Below are positions 1 to 6,885 of a stretch of 49,574 nucleotides of DNA, piece after piece (the first letter of the stretch is position 1; each line of letters opens with the position of its first letter). Under the pieces are notes generated by a model, which was not told the origin of the DNA, searched no databases, and saw only the letters and a list, made by a program, of their open reading frames with translations. Origin of the DNA: Neisseria gonorrhoeae (GTDB lineage Bacteria; Pseudomonadota; Gammaproteobacteria; Burkholderiales; Neisseriaceae); contig NZ_QNRU01000014.1 in the NCBI RefSeq assembly GCF_003315235.1, positions 1 to 49,574 of the forward strand, written 5' to 3'. Made by a program: the position numbers and the translations under genes.

Positions 1-185
1 AAGACGCCCATCACCAAAGCAACAGCATCCGCCGCGTGGGTCTCGGCGTCATCGCCGGCGTCGGTTTCGACATCACGCCCAAGCTGACCCTGGACGCCGG
101 CTACCGCTACCACAACTGGGGACGCTTGGAAAACACCCGCTTCAAAACCCACGAAGCCTCATTGGGCATGCGCTACCGCTTCTGA
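1..185 (+). CDS. opa: Opa opacity outer-membrane adhesin, 3' end only
   Basis: This is the last 60 codons of an Opa protein, read from base 3 to the TGA at 183-185. The visible part covers the end of the second hypervariable region (DAHHQSNS), then the conserved strand beginning [14 protein letters not shown], the segment [20 protein letters not shown], and the C-terminal strand ending in LGMRYRF. A terminal Phe is the outer-membrane beta-barrel assembly signal. Opa proteins are eight-stranded surface barrels that bind host CEACAM or heparan sulfate receptors. The start, leader and CTCTT repeat lie outside the window, so the phase state of this copy cannot be read. The same segment recurs at 49467-49574 with about 8 differences in 108 bases. 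Confidence 0.93.
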   Translation, partial: DAHHQSNSIRRVGLGVIAGVGFDITPKLTLDAGYRYHNWGRLENTRFKTHEASLGMRYRF

Positions 186-198
186 TTCCCCGATACCG

Positions 199-229
199 AT
201 GCCGTCTGAACCTTCAGACGGCATTTTTG
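199..229 (+). terminator. Uptake-sequence hairpin terminator behind opa
   Basis: Two inverted 12-base uptake sequences (199-210 and 213-224) separated by CC form a hairpin followed by a T run, 14 bases after the opa stop. Paired uptake sequences acting as terminators are typical of Neisseria. Confidence 0.8.
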
Positions 230-310
230 ACGCGCCCGCCGTTTACAGGCGCGGGGCGGGCGCAGTAAAATACCCGAACCGTCATTCCCGACAACACCGC
301 AATCTTAAAA

Positions 311-421
311 CCCGTCATTCCCGCGCAGGCGGGAATCCGGACCTGTCCGCACGGAAACTTATCGGATAAAACGGTTGCCCAAACCCCGCGTCCTAGATTC
401 CCACTTCCGTGGGAATGACGG
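311..421. repeat. dRS3-bounded intergenic mosaic element (NIME)
   Basis: Two dRS3 units of the form ATTCCC-N8-GGGAAT lie at 317-336 and 397-416 in opposite internal sense and enclose a roughly 60-base RS-type core. A half unit (GTCATTCCC) lies at 281-289. The same architecture recurs at 6698-6802 and 8411-8520. These elements are non-coding and abundant in pathogenic Neisseria. Short reading frames across this stretch (375-681) are not supported as genes. Confidence 0.8.
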
Positions 422-455
422 TTCGGTTGCTACGGCCGCTGATTCCCCGACACCG

Positions 456-481
456 ATGCCGTCTGAACCTTCAGACGGCAT
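456..481 (-). terminator. Uptake-sequence hairpin overlapping the nitrilase stop
   Basis: Inverted 12-base uptake sequences (456-467 and 470-481) form a hairpin with a two-base loop. The TGA of the minus-strand nitrilase gene (471-473) lies inside one arm. The sequence from 441 repeats the opa-flanking sequence at 184-224 almost exactly. Confidence 0.7.
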
Positions 482-1283
482 CCAAAACCCGGTGTTTCAA
501 GGCGGGCAGGCGGTTGCGGACGCTGTTCAGGCGGTTGGCATCGATGTCTGCCGTAACGATGCCTTCGCCTTCGGGTAATACGTCCAACACGTCGCCCCAC
601 GGATCGACAATCATACTGTGTCCGAACGTGCGCCGTCCGTTTTCGTGCAAACCGCCCTGTGCCGCCGCCACGACGTAACATTGGTTTTCGACGGCACGCG
701 CGCGCAGCAGCAGCTCCCAGTGCGCCTTGCCCGTCGTATGGGTAAATGCCGCCGGCAGCATCAATACGTCAAACGGCAGTTGGCGGCGGAAAAATTCGGG
801 AAAGCGGACATCGTAACAAATACCTGCCGCCACCGGCATGCCTTCTGCCGACAAGTGCGGCACTTCCCGCCCTGCGCGGATGGTATCGGCTTCGGCATAG
901 CGTTCGCCCAAACCGGAAAAACCGAAGAGGTGCATTTTGTGGTACAGCCCCGTCCTTACGCCGTCGCACCCGTACACCAATAAAGTATTCATGACCTTGC
1001 CCGCTTCGGGGCTTTGCAGCGGCACGGTTCCGCCGAACAGCACCACGCCGCATTCTTTCGCCGTTTCGCTCAATGCCGTCTGAAAGCGTCCGCCGCCCAA
1101 AGGCTCGGCAAGTGCGAGTTTGCCGGTATCGTTTGCGCCCATCAGCACCCAATATTCGGGCAGCAGCACCCAATCCGCACCCTGCTCCGCCGCCCGTGCG
1201 ACCAGGCGTTTCATGGCGGCGACGTTGGTTTCCGGCGACACGCCAGACACCATCTGCACGGCGGCAACTCTGATTTTGTCCAT
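471..1283 (-). CDS. Carbon-nitrogen hydrolase (nitrilase superfamily amidohydrolase)
   Basis: This is a 270-residue cytoplasmic protein that hydrolyses a C-N bond, probably an omega-amidase or deaminated-glutathione amidase type; the substrate cannot be read. The nitrilase catalytic triad is intact: Glu43 in LLPEYW, Lys116 in YHKMHLF and Cys156 in GICYDVRFPE. The length is normal for the Nit1/Nit2 branch. I chose the ATG at 1283 because AGGAG lies just upstream and the homology begins there (MDKIRVAAVQM); an open frame continues upstream to 1823 but runs antisense through tyrA. The gene is divergent from tyrA with an 84-base shared upstream region. Its last codons, GAT GCC GTC TGA, are themselves the uptake sequence. 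Confidence 0.9.
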   Translation of the reverse strand: MDKIRVAAVQMVSGVSPETNVAAMKRLVARAAEQGADWVLLPEYWVLMGANDTGKLALAEPLGGGRFQTALSETAKECGVVLFGGTVPLQSPEAGKVMNTLLVYGCDGVRTGLYHKMHLFGFSGLGERYAEADTIRAGREVPHLSAEGMPVAAGICYDVRFPEFFRRQLPFDVLMLPAAFTHTTGKAHWELLLRARAVENQCYVVAAAQGGLHENGRRTFGHSMIVDPWGDVLDVLPEGEGIVTADIDANRLNSVRNRLPALKHRVLDAV

Positions 1284-1367
1284 TTCTTCTCCTTTTTCCT
1301 GCCGACCTTGCGGTATATTCCGCCGATAGGCTACCATGGCGGCACTTTGCGAAAACCGTTTACACAA

Positions 1368-2240
1368 ATGCCCATTTTGAACCATATTGCCCTCATCGGT
1401 GTAGGGCTGATCGGCGGTTCGTTCGTTCTCGACCTCAAAAGGCAGGGACTCGTCCGCACCGTTACCGGTATCGACACCGACCGCGACAACCTCGAACGTG
1501 CATTGGAACGCGGCGTGATTGACCGTGCGTCCGTCGTCATCGACGCGGACAGCATCGGCGGTGCGGACTTGGTACTGATTGCCACGCCCGTCGCCACCGT
1601 TCCCGCCGTTTTGACCGCGCTGCGCCCCGTTTTGCCGGAACACACTTGGATTTCCGATGTCGGCAGCACCAAATCTTCGGTCATCGAAGCCTTCCGCCGC
1701 TGCCTGCCCGACCGCCTGCACCGCTGCATCGCCGCACACCCGATTGCCGGTTCGGACAGAAGCGGTGCGCAAGCCGCGCAGTTCGGGCTGTTCCGCCACA
1801 GAAAACTCATCATCACGCCCCACGGCGGCGAAGATTCAGACGGCATCGCATTGGTAGAAAACCTGTGGCGCGCGGTCGGTGCGGACATTTTCACGATGGA
1901 CGCGCAACACCACGACGCGGTTTTCGCCGCCGTCTCCCATATGCCCCACCTGACCGCCTTCGCCTATGTCCACCAGATTCTCGACCACCCCGACGGACAG
2001 GAATATCTGAAATTCGCCGCCACGGGCTTTCGGGACTTCACCCGCATCGCCTCCGGCCATCCCGCCGTGTGGGCGGACATCTGCCTTGCCAACAAAGACA
2101 GCCTGCTGCAACTGGTTCAAGGCTTGGGCAAACAGTTGGACGTTTTGGCAGACATCCTGACCGCCGACGACCGCGAAGCCCTGTACCGCTATTTTGAAGA
2201 AGCCAAAACCACGCGCGACCGCTGGCTGGACGGCAACTGA
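1368..2240 (+). CDS. tyrA: Prephenate dehydrogenase
   Basis: This is a 290-residue protein that oxidatively decarboxylates prephenate to 4-hydroxyphenylpyruvate in tyrosine synthesis, in the cytoplasm. The N-terminus carries the Rossmann dinucleotide motif IGVGLIGGS (about residues 9-17). Further TyrA signatures are DVGSTKSSV, the substrate-binding HPIAGSDRSGA, and SHMPHLTAFA in the helical C-terminal domain. There is no chorismate mutase or ACT domain, so it is the monofunctional form. The ATG at 1368 is placed to give the expected N-terminus immediately before the Rossmann strand; longer in-frame extensions upstream run antisense through the nitrilase gene. A hairpin at 2263-2293 ends the transcript. 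Confidence 0.92.
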   Translation: MPILNHIALIGVGLIGGSFVLDLKRQGLVRTVTGIDTDRDNLERALERGVIDRASVVIDADSIGGADLVLIATPVATVPAVLTALRPVLPEHTWISDVGSTKSSVIEAFRRCLPDRLHRCIAAHPIAGSDRSGAQAAQFGLFRHRKLIITPHGGEDSDGIALVENLWRAVGADIFTMDAQHHDAVFAAVSHMPHLTAFAYVHQILDHPDGQEYLKFAATGFRDFTRIASGHPAVWADICLANKDSLLQLVQGLGKQLDVLADILTADDREALYRYFEEAKTTRDRWLDGN

Positions 2241-2262
2241 CCGCCATGCCGTCTGAAAAGCA

Positions 2263-2297
2263 AACCGCCGCAGACCCGAAATCTGCGGCGGTTTTAC
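2263..2297. terminator. Bidirectional terminator between tyrA and nnrS
   Basis: A 12-base GC-rich stem (2263-2274 with 2282-2293) is followed by TTT on the plus strand and preceded by AAAC, so it can serve both convergent genes. A single uptake sequence lies just before it at about 2246-2258. Confidence 0.75.
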
Positions 2298-3452
2298 TCA
2301 ACCGGGCCTGCCGTCCGAACGCGGACGGATCAGCCACGGAATGTATTTCCACGCATACACCAGCAGCGCGAGTGCAAACAAAACCGAAGACGTGCGGATG
2401 CTGTGCGTGTAGGCAGTGCCGGAAGAAAATACGGCAACCATACGGACGGCGGTTGCCGCCATCATCAGCCAAAACGCAACGGGAACGGCTTTGGGCGGCG
2501 GATAAATCGAATTGCCCGTATGACCGAGCGCGGTACGCGCCATCATGCCCAAAGTCAGCACGCCGATACCGCCGACCCCGATCAGATGTACGCCCAGATT
2601 GAGGAAGGCAGGTTTGAAATAAGACGCGCCGACCGCAATCAGCCCCAATCCGGTAAACAGATAGCCGGCAAACAGAATCCACAGCATCGGTTCTTTCAAT
2701 ACGGGTTTATACCACCAGCGGTACACCTGTACGGTAAAAATCACGCCCGCCGCAAACGCGAAAGCCGCCGACAGCCAAGGCATCACGCCGTGCGCCATCA
2801 GTATGGCGGTCAGCATGGGTAGCCACAGCGAAGCCTGCGCCACCCATTTCGGACTGGGAATCTGCGGCACGTTCAACCGTTTGGACGTAAAAAACGAAAT
2901 AATCCTCATCCCAATCAGGCCGATAAAGCCCGACACCATAACCAGGCCCGACTGCAATCCGCTCAAGAGTCCGCCTAGGTTGCCGTTGTGCAGCTGGACG
3001 TGGAACGCCGCATGCGTACCGCCCAGCACAAATATTGCGAATACGGCGACATAGTTGCGCCGGTTTTGCGAACGGATAACGGGCAAAGCCATGCACACCG
3101 CGCCGTACCAGAAAAACAGCGTACCGAGTATGCCGCTTGCCGCCGCACCCCAACCCGGGATAAAGGCGGCAATCCGCGCAGCCAGCCAAAAGGCGGTCAA
3201 GCCGACCAGAACGCCGCCCCTCGTGGGCGGCTGTCCCGTCCAAGTGGCGACGGCGGTCAGCAGGAAGGCGATGACGACGAGACCGGCATAACCCCAAATC
3301 ATCTCATGCGCGTGCCAATAGAAACCGGACAGCTCGTGCGTTCCCGTGTAGCCGAAACCCCACAGCAATACGGACAATGCGCCGTACAGTGCCGCCAGTG
3401 AATAAAACGGGCGGAACGCCATTGCCCAGACGGGATGTTTGGTAAATTTCAT
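2298..3452 (-). CDS. nnrS: NnrS family haem-copper membrane protein
   Basis: This is a 384-residue polytopic inner-membrane protein with about a dozen hydrophobic helices and several His residues within or beside them (GTHELSGFYWHAHEMIWGY, GTHAAFHVQLH, GVHLIGVGGIG). NnrS proteins are haem- and copper-containing and help cells withstand NO and nitrosative stress. The ATG at 3452 (MKFTKHPVWAM) has AGGA just upstream; a longer frame to 3500 lacks a better site. It lies 44 bases after the hemerythrin-like gene on the same strand, probably one transcript, and nsrR is divergent from that pair. Control by NsrR is therefore likely but is an inference from position. Confidence 0.88.
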   Translation of the reverse strand: MKFTKHPVWAMAFRPFYSLAALYGALSVLLWGFGYTGTHELSGFYWHAHEMIWGYAGLVVIAFLLTAVATWTGQPPTRGGVLVGLTAFWLAARIAAFIPGWGAAASGILGTLFFWYGAVCMALPVIRSQNRRNYVAVFAIFVLGGTHAAFHVQLHNGNLGGLLSGLQSGLVMVSGFIGLIGMRIISFFTSKRLNVPQIPSPKWVAQASLWLPMLTAILMAHGVMPWLSAAFAFAAGVIFTVQVYRWWYKPVLKEPMLWILFAGYLFTGLGLIAVGASYFKPAFLNLGVHLIGVGGIGVLTLGMMARTALGHTGNSIYPPPKAVPVAFWLMMAATAVRMVAVFSSGTAYTHSIRTSSVLFALALLVYAWKYIPWLIRPRSDGRPG

Positions 3453-3496
3453 GTGTGTTCCTTGTTTATCATTAATATATTTGCCGCAAAACGGAA

Positions 3497-3865
3497 TCAT
3501 GCCGGCAAAAACGGTTCGACGGCGGGAAACAGCTCGCGTTCTTCAAAGCGCGCGTGGTCGCGCAGGGTTGTGGCAAAAGCGGTATTCCACGCCGCGTTAC
3601 CGCATTCGGGGCTTGCCATCATCTGCCGCAGTTTGGCGTGATCGCCTTCAAAACGGGTTTTCAACTCAGGCGCGACATTCTGCCAAATTGGGGCAAACTT
3701 GGCTTCTTCTTCGCGAAAATGGGTTTCCAGTTCGGCAAAATGCAGCTCGAGTTCGGCACGATGGTCTGCCCCGGGCGTCCGCAACATACGCACGCACAGG
3801 AAAAGCGAGTGGTGGTGTTCGCGCGAAAGCCCGACAAGGGCGGAATGTCGTTTCAACGGTTTCAT
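3497..3865 (-). CDS. Hemerythrin-like HHE-domain protein
   Basis: This is a 122-residue cytoplasmic four-helix-bundle protein with the spaced His/Glu pattern of hemerythrin: LSREHHHSL, ELHFAELETHFREEE, GDHAKL and DHARFEERELFP. These residues bind a di-iron centre in the family, which can bind O2 or NO or act in iron-sulfur repair. It shares a probable transcript with nnrS (44-base gap) and is divergent from nsrR (173-base intergenic region), which fits a nitrosative-stress role. The start at 3865 is the first ATG in frame with the domain. It is distinct from the longer di-iron RIC/DnrN proteins, which carry an N-terminal ScdA domain. Confidence 0.82.
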   Translation of the reverse strand: MKPLKRHSALVGLSREHHHSLFLCVRMLRTPGADHRAELELHFAELETHFREEEAKFAPIWQNVAPELKTRFEGDHAKLRQMMASPECGNAAWNTAFATTLRDHARFEERELFPAVEPFLPA

Positions 3866-4038
3866 AAATTTAGGTTAAAATAACAAATTATCAAACGGTA
3901 GCGCGGATGTTTCAGACGGCATACCGCCGCAGACAGGCTACATTCTACCGCCCCGACGGACAGGGTTTCAACCATTAAGGTATTTTCCGTGAAACTTAAA
4001 CCGTACCGATAAGAATAACGATCCATACCGAGAAAATC

Positions 4039-4482
4039 ATGTATCTGACCCAACATACCGACTACGGGCTGCGCGTCCTCATCTACACCGCCGTCAACGA
4101 CGACGCGCTGGTCAATATCGCCACCATCGCCTCGACCTACGGCATTTCCAAAAGCCATTTGATGAAAGTGGTTACCGCGCTGGTCAAAGGCGGGTTCTTG
4201 CACAGCGTACGCGGGAAAGGCGGCGGGCTGAGGCTGGCCGCGCCGCCCGAACGCATCAATATCGGCGCGGTCGTCCGCCACCTCGAACCGATGCAGCTGG
4301 TCGAGTGTATGGGCCCGAACAACGAATGCCTGATTACGCCGTCCTGCCGGCTGACGGGCATACTCGGCGGTGCAATGAAGTCGTTTTTCACGTATCTGGA
4401 CGGTTTCACGCTGCAAGACCTGCTCAACAAGCCGACCTACGACCTGCTTTATGAATCGAAAATCCCGATTGCGGTGCGATAA
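4039..4482 (+). CDS. nsrR: NsrR, Rrf2-family NO-sensing repressor
   Basis: This is a 147-residue winged-helix transcription factor. The DNA-binding domain is at the N-terminus (MYLTQHTDYGLRVLIY; recognition region SKSHLMKVV). Three cysteines, C90, C97 and C103, match the iron-sulfur ligands of the family; NO damage to the cluster relieves repression. In Neisseria NsrR represses denitrification and NO-detoxification genes such as norB and aniA. The gene is divergent from the hemerythrin-nnrS pair. A GAG lies a few bases before the ATG. I could not identify an operator or promoter confidently in the 173-base shared region, which also holds one uptake sequence at about 3912. Confidence 0.93.
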   Translation: MYLTQHTDYGLRVLIYTAVNDDALVNIATIASTYGISKSHLMKVVTALVKGGFLHSVRGKGGGLRLAAPPERINIGAVVRHLEPMQLVECMGPNNECLITPSCRLTGILGGAMKSFFTYLDGFTLQDLLNKPTYDLLYESKIPIAVR

Positions 4483-4488
4483 CGCATC

Positions 4489-4525
4489 AAAATGCCGCCC
4501 AAACCCGCGTTCGGACGGCATTTTG
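4489..4525 (+). terminator. Terminator behind nsrR
   Basis: AAAATGCCG (4489-4497) pairs with CGGCATTTT (4516-4524) across an imperfect uptake-sequence-like stem and ends in a T run. Confidence 0.6.
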
Positions 4526-4601
4526 TTTGCCGTTTCAAACGGATATTCCGACCGGGCGCGATACGCGCCGGCATTTCGGGCTGCCGCCGGCAAGGCGCGC
4601 G

Positions 4602-4635
4602 ATGCCGTCTGAACGGCTGATGCTTCAGACGGCAT
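4602..4635 (-). terminator. Uptake-sequence hairpin behind the yciO-like gene
   Basis: Inverted 12-base uptake sequences at 4602-4613 and 4624-4635 lie 8 bases past the minus-strand stop at 4644. Confidence 0.7.
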
Positions 4636-4643
4636 CGGTTTCC

Positions 4644-5264
4644 CTACAAACCGAACACCGCCGTATCGCCGAAACCCCGGCGCACCAGTTCCGTGCCGTC
4701 GGTCATGTCGATGACGGTAGTCGGATCGGTTCCGCACCAGCCGCCGTCAATCACCAAATCGACGGCGTGTTCCAAACGCTCGCGGATTTCATAAGGGTCG
4801 GTCAATGGTTCGCCGTCTTCGGGCAGCATCAGGGTGCAGCTTAAAAGCGGTCCGCCCAACTCCTCCAGCAGGGCTTGTGCAACGGCATTATCGGGAATAC
4901 GCAGCCCGATGGTTTTGCGTTTCGGGTGCAGGGCGCGCGCCGGCGCATCCTTCGTCGCCTGCAAGATAAAGGTATAAGGCCCGGGCGTGGCGGCTTTAAG
5001 CTGACGAAACTGTACGTTGTCGATTTTGGCGTATGTGCCCAACTCGCTCAAATCGGCGCACATCAGGGTCAGGTGGTGTTTCAAATCGATTTTTCGGATG
5101 GAGAGTATGCGTTCCATCGCCGCCTTATCGCCGAGTTTGCAACCCAAGGCGTAACAGGAATCGGTCGGATAAACCACCACGCCGCCTTGATTGATGATTT
5201 CGACTGCCTGCTTGATGAGGCGTTCTTGGGGATTGTCGGGATGAACGGCGAAAAATTGTGCCAT
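4644..5264 (-). CDS. YciO/YrdC/Sua5-family protein
   Basis: This is a 206-residue cytoplasmic protein with the YrdC fold. Recognisable motifs are GGVVVYPTDSCYALGC, KHHLTLMCADLS, PGPYTFIL, KRKTIGLRIPDN and, near the end, DLVIDGGWCG. Family members make threonylcarbamoyl-AMP for tRNA t6A37. The 206-residue length and the absence of a C-terminal extension match the YciO branch, whose own role is less settled than that of TsaC. I chose the ATG at 5264 (MAQFFAVHPDN) for its upstream AAGGA; frame extension to 5348 runs through an uptake-sequence hairpin and looks non-coding. It is a stand-alone gene between nsrR and ackA. Confidence 0.85.
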   Translation of the reverse strand: MAQFFAVHPDNPQERLIKQAVEIINQGGVVVYPTDSCYALGCKLGDKAAMERILSIRKIDLKHHLTLMCADLSELGTYAKIDNVQFRQLKAATPGPYTFILQATKDAPARALHPKRKTIGLRIPDNAVAQALLEELGGPLLSCTLMLPEDGEPLTDPYEIRERLEHAVDLVIDGGWCGTDPTTVIDMTDGTELVRRGFGDTAVFGL

Positions 5265-5316
5265 AGTTTGTTTCCTTATCGTCATGTTTTCCGTATTGTA
5301 CGCCCAAACGCCAAAC

Positions 5317-5351
5317 AAAATGCCGTCTGAAAACCTTTCAGACGGCATTTT
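5317..5351 (-). terminator. Perfect uptake-sequence terminator behind ackA
   Basis: A 16-base perfect stem (5317-5332 with 5336-5351) with a 3-base loop and flanking A/T runs serves ackA on the minus strand. It lies 23 bases past the ackA stop. Confidence 0.85.
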
Positions 5352-5374
5352 TGCGGACTCGCCCCCTTTTTTGG

Positions 5375-6574
5375 CTACAAGATGCCGGCAAGTTCGGCAG
5401 TGTCGCAGGCAATCATCAGTTCTTCATTGGTCGGGACGACCAAAACAGCCGGAGAAGAATCGGTCGGGCTGATAATGCCCGAATTGCCGTAGCGTTTTTC
5501 CATATTGGCTTTGGTGTCGATGTGCAGACCCAAGAAATCAAGATAGGAAACGGTTTTGGCACGGATATTACGCGAGTTTTCGCCGATACCGCCGGTGAAC
5601 ACGAGTGCGTCAACACTGCCGCAGGCCACAGCCATCGAAGCGATGTATTTGGCGAGGCGGTAGGTCATGACTTCGAGGGCGAGGCGCGCGCCTTCGCGGC
5701 CTTCGTCGGCGGCGATTTCGAGGGTGCGGCAGTCGTTGGGAAGTTCGGAAATACCGGGGAAACCTGATTTTTCGTTCAGCATTTCATCAACTTGGGCAAC
5801 ATCCATCCCTGCGTGGAAAGTCGGATAGCTGTATACGCCCGGATCGGTGTCGCCGCAACGTGTACCCATTACCAAACCTTCGATCGGCGTGAAACCCATA
5901 CCGGTATCGACGGATTTGCCGTTTTTGACGGCGGTAATGGATGCGCCGTTGCCTAAGTGGGCAATAATCATGCGGATGTCTTCCAGAGGTTTGCCCAAGA
6001 TGCGTGCGGCTTCAGGGGCGACGTAACGCATACCGGTACCGTGGAAACCGTAGCGGCGGAAGGCGTATTTTTTGCGCAATTCGCGCGGCACGGCATAAGT
6101 GTAGGCCCGCTCCGGCATGGTTTGGTGGAACGAGGTGTCCATCACGCCGACGTTGGGCAGGCCGGGAAAGTGTTCCTGCGCGGCGAGGATGCCGCTGATG
6201 TTGGCGGGGTTGTGCAGCGGGGCGAACGGGATGCAGGCTTTCAGTTCGTCAAGGACGTCTTGGTCGATGAGGACGGACTCGTGATATTTTTCGCCGCCGT
6301 GGGCGATGCGGCGGCCGATGGCTTTGATGCGGTCGTGCAGTCCGTGTTTTTCCAGTTCGTTCAACAGCATACCCACCGCGCCGGCGTGGCAGTTGCGGCC
6401 GCTCAGGGGAACTTGGCGTTTGTTGCCGTCTTTGTTGAAGGTAATGACGGCTTCGGGCGTAGTCAGGCGTTCCCCGAGGCAGCTTAGGACGACGCTGCCG
6501 CTTTTGCGGTCGATAACGGCGCCTTTGAGCGATGAACTGACGCATTTCAGGACAAGAATGAGTTGGTCGGACAT
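5375..6574 (-). CDS. ackA: Acetate/propionate kinase family protein with altered conserved motifs
   Basis: This is a 399-residue kinase of the acetokinase family, normally interconverting acyl phosphate and ADP with the acid and ATP. Length, AAGGAG site and reading frame are normal. Retained motifs are MDTSFHQTMP, RRYGFHG, AHLGNGAS, TGGIGENS and TNEEL. Several positions that are nearly invariant in the family are changed: the N-terminal N-x-G-SSS motif reads K10-C-V12-SSS, GHR reads G-R88-R89, FHGTS reads FHGTG181, VDTS reads VDTG225, GTRSGD reads GTRC240GD, and SGLLGIS reads SGF272P273GIS. It ends the propionate cluster, where a propionate kinase role would fit. The open frame says gene; the substitutions suggest reduced or altered activity. 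Confidence 0.85.
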   Translation of the reverse strand: MSDQLILVLKCVSSSLKGAVIDRKSGSVVLSCLGERLTTPEAVITFNKDGNKRQVPLSGRNCHAGAVGMLLNELEKHGLHDRIKAIGRRIAHGGEKYHESVLIDQDVLDELKACIPFAPLHNPANISGILAAQEHFPGLPNVGVMDTSFHQTMPERAYTYAVPRELRKKYAFRRYGFHGTGMRYVAPEAARILGKPLEDIRMIIAHLGNGASITAVKNGKSVDTGMGFTPIEGLVMGTRCGDTDPGVYSYPTFHAGMDVAQVDEMLNEKSGFPGISELPNDCRTLEIAADEGREGARLALEVMTYRLAKYIASMAVACGSVDALVFTGGIGENSRNIRAKTVSYLDFLGLHIDTKANMEKRYGNSGIISPTDSSPAVLVVPTNEELMIACDTAELAGIL

Positions 6575-6617
6575 GATGTTTCTCCTTGTAGTTTGTGGTT
6601 GTTTTTTTGGTGCGGGG

Positions 6618-6663
6618 CCGTCTGAAAAAGGATGGGCGTTGGGCGGAGTGTGTTTCAGACGGC
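6618..6663. repeat. Inverted uptake-sequence pair upstream of ackA
   Basis: GCCGTCTGAAA at 6618-6628 and its reverse complement at 6653-6663 enclose 24 bases in the prpF-ackA gap. On the minus strand this hairpin lies upstream of ackA, so it could attenuate read-through from prpF. Confidence 0.55.
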
Positions 6664-6697
6664 CTCTTTGGGCAAAGCGTATGCCGTATTTCCTAGC

Positions 6698-6802
6698 GTC
6701 ATTCCCACGCAGGCGGGAATCCATATTTGCTCACACGCAGGCTCTGATAAAAATCAGGAAACAGAATATCGGCTGCGGATTCCCGCCTGCGTGGGAATGA
6801 CG
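6698..6802. repeat. dRS3-bounded intergenic element (NIME) in the prpF-ackA gap
   Basis: Two dRS3 units (ATTCCC-N8-GGGAAT) at 6701-6720 and 6779-6798 bound a roughly 58-base core. With the uptake-sequence pair at 6618-6663 and a single uptake sequence near 6842, it fills the 311-base space between prpF and ackA. Confidence 0.8.
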
Positions 6803-6885
6803 GCGGTGAGGTTATTCGGCTTTATGGTAATCCTTAATCAAATGCCGTCTGAAACAGCGGACAGCAATGTGCGTCCTACATGATT

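Noticed and set aside
471-1823. Long 450-residue frame including the nitrilase and extending upstream
   Set aside because: The added N-terminus runs antisense through tyrA and has no family likeness; the ATG at 1283 has a ribosome site and the correct start.
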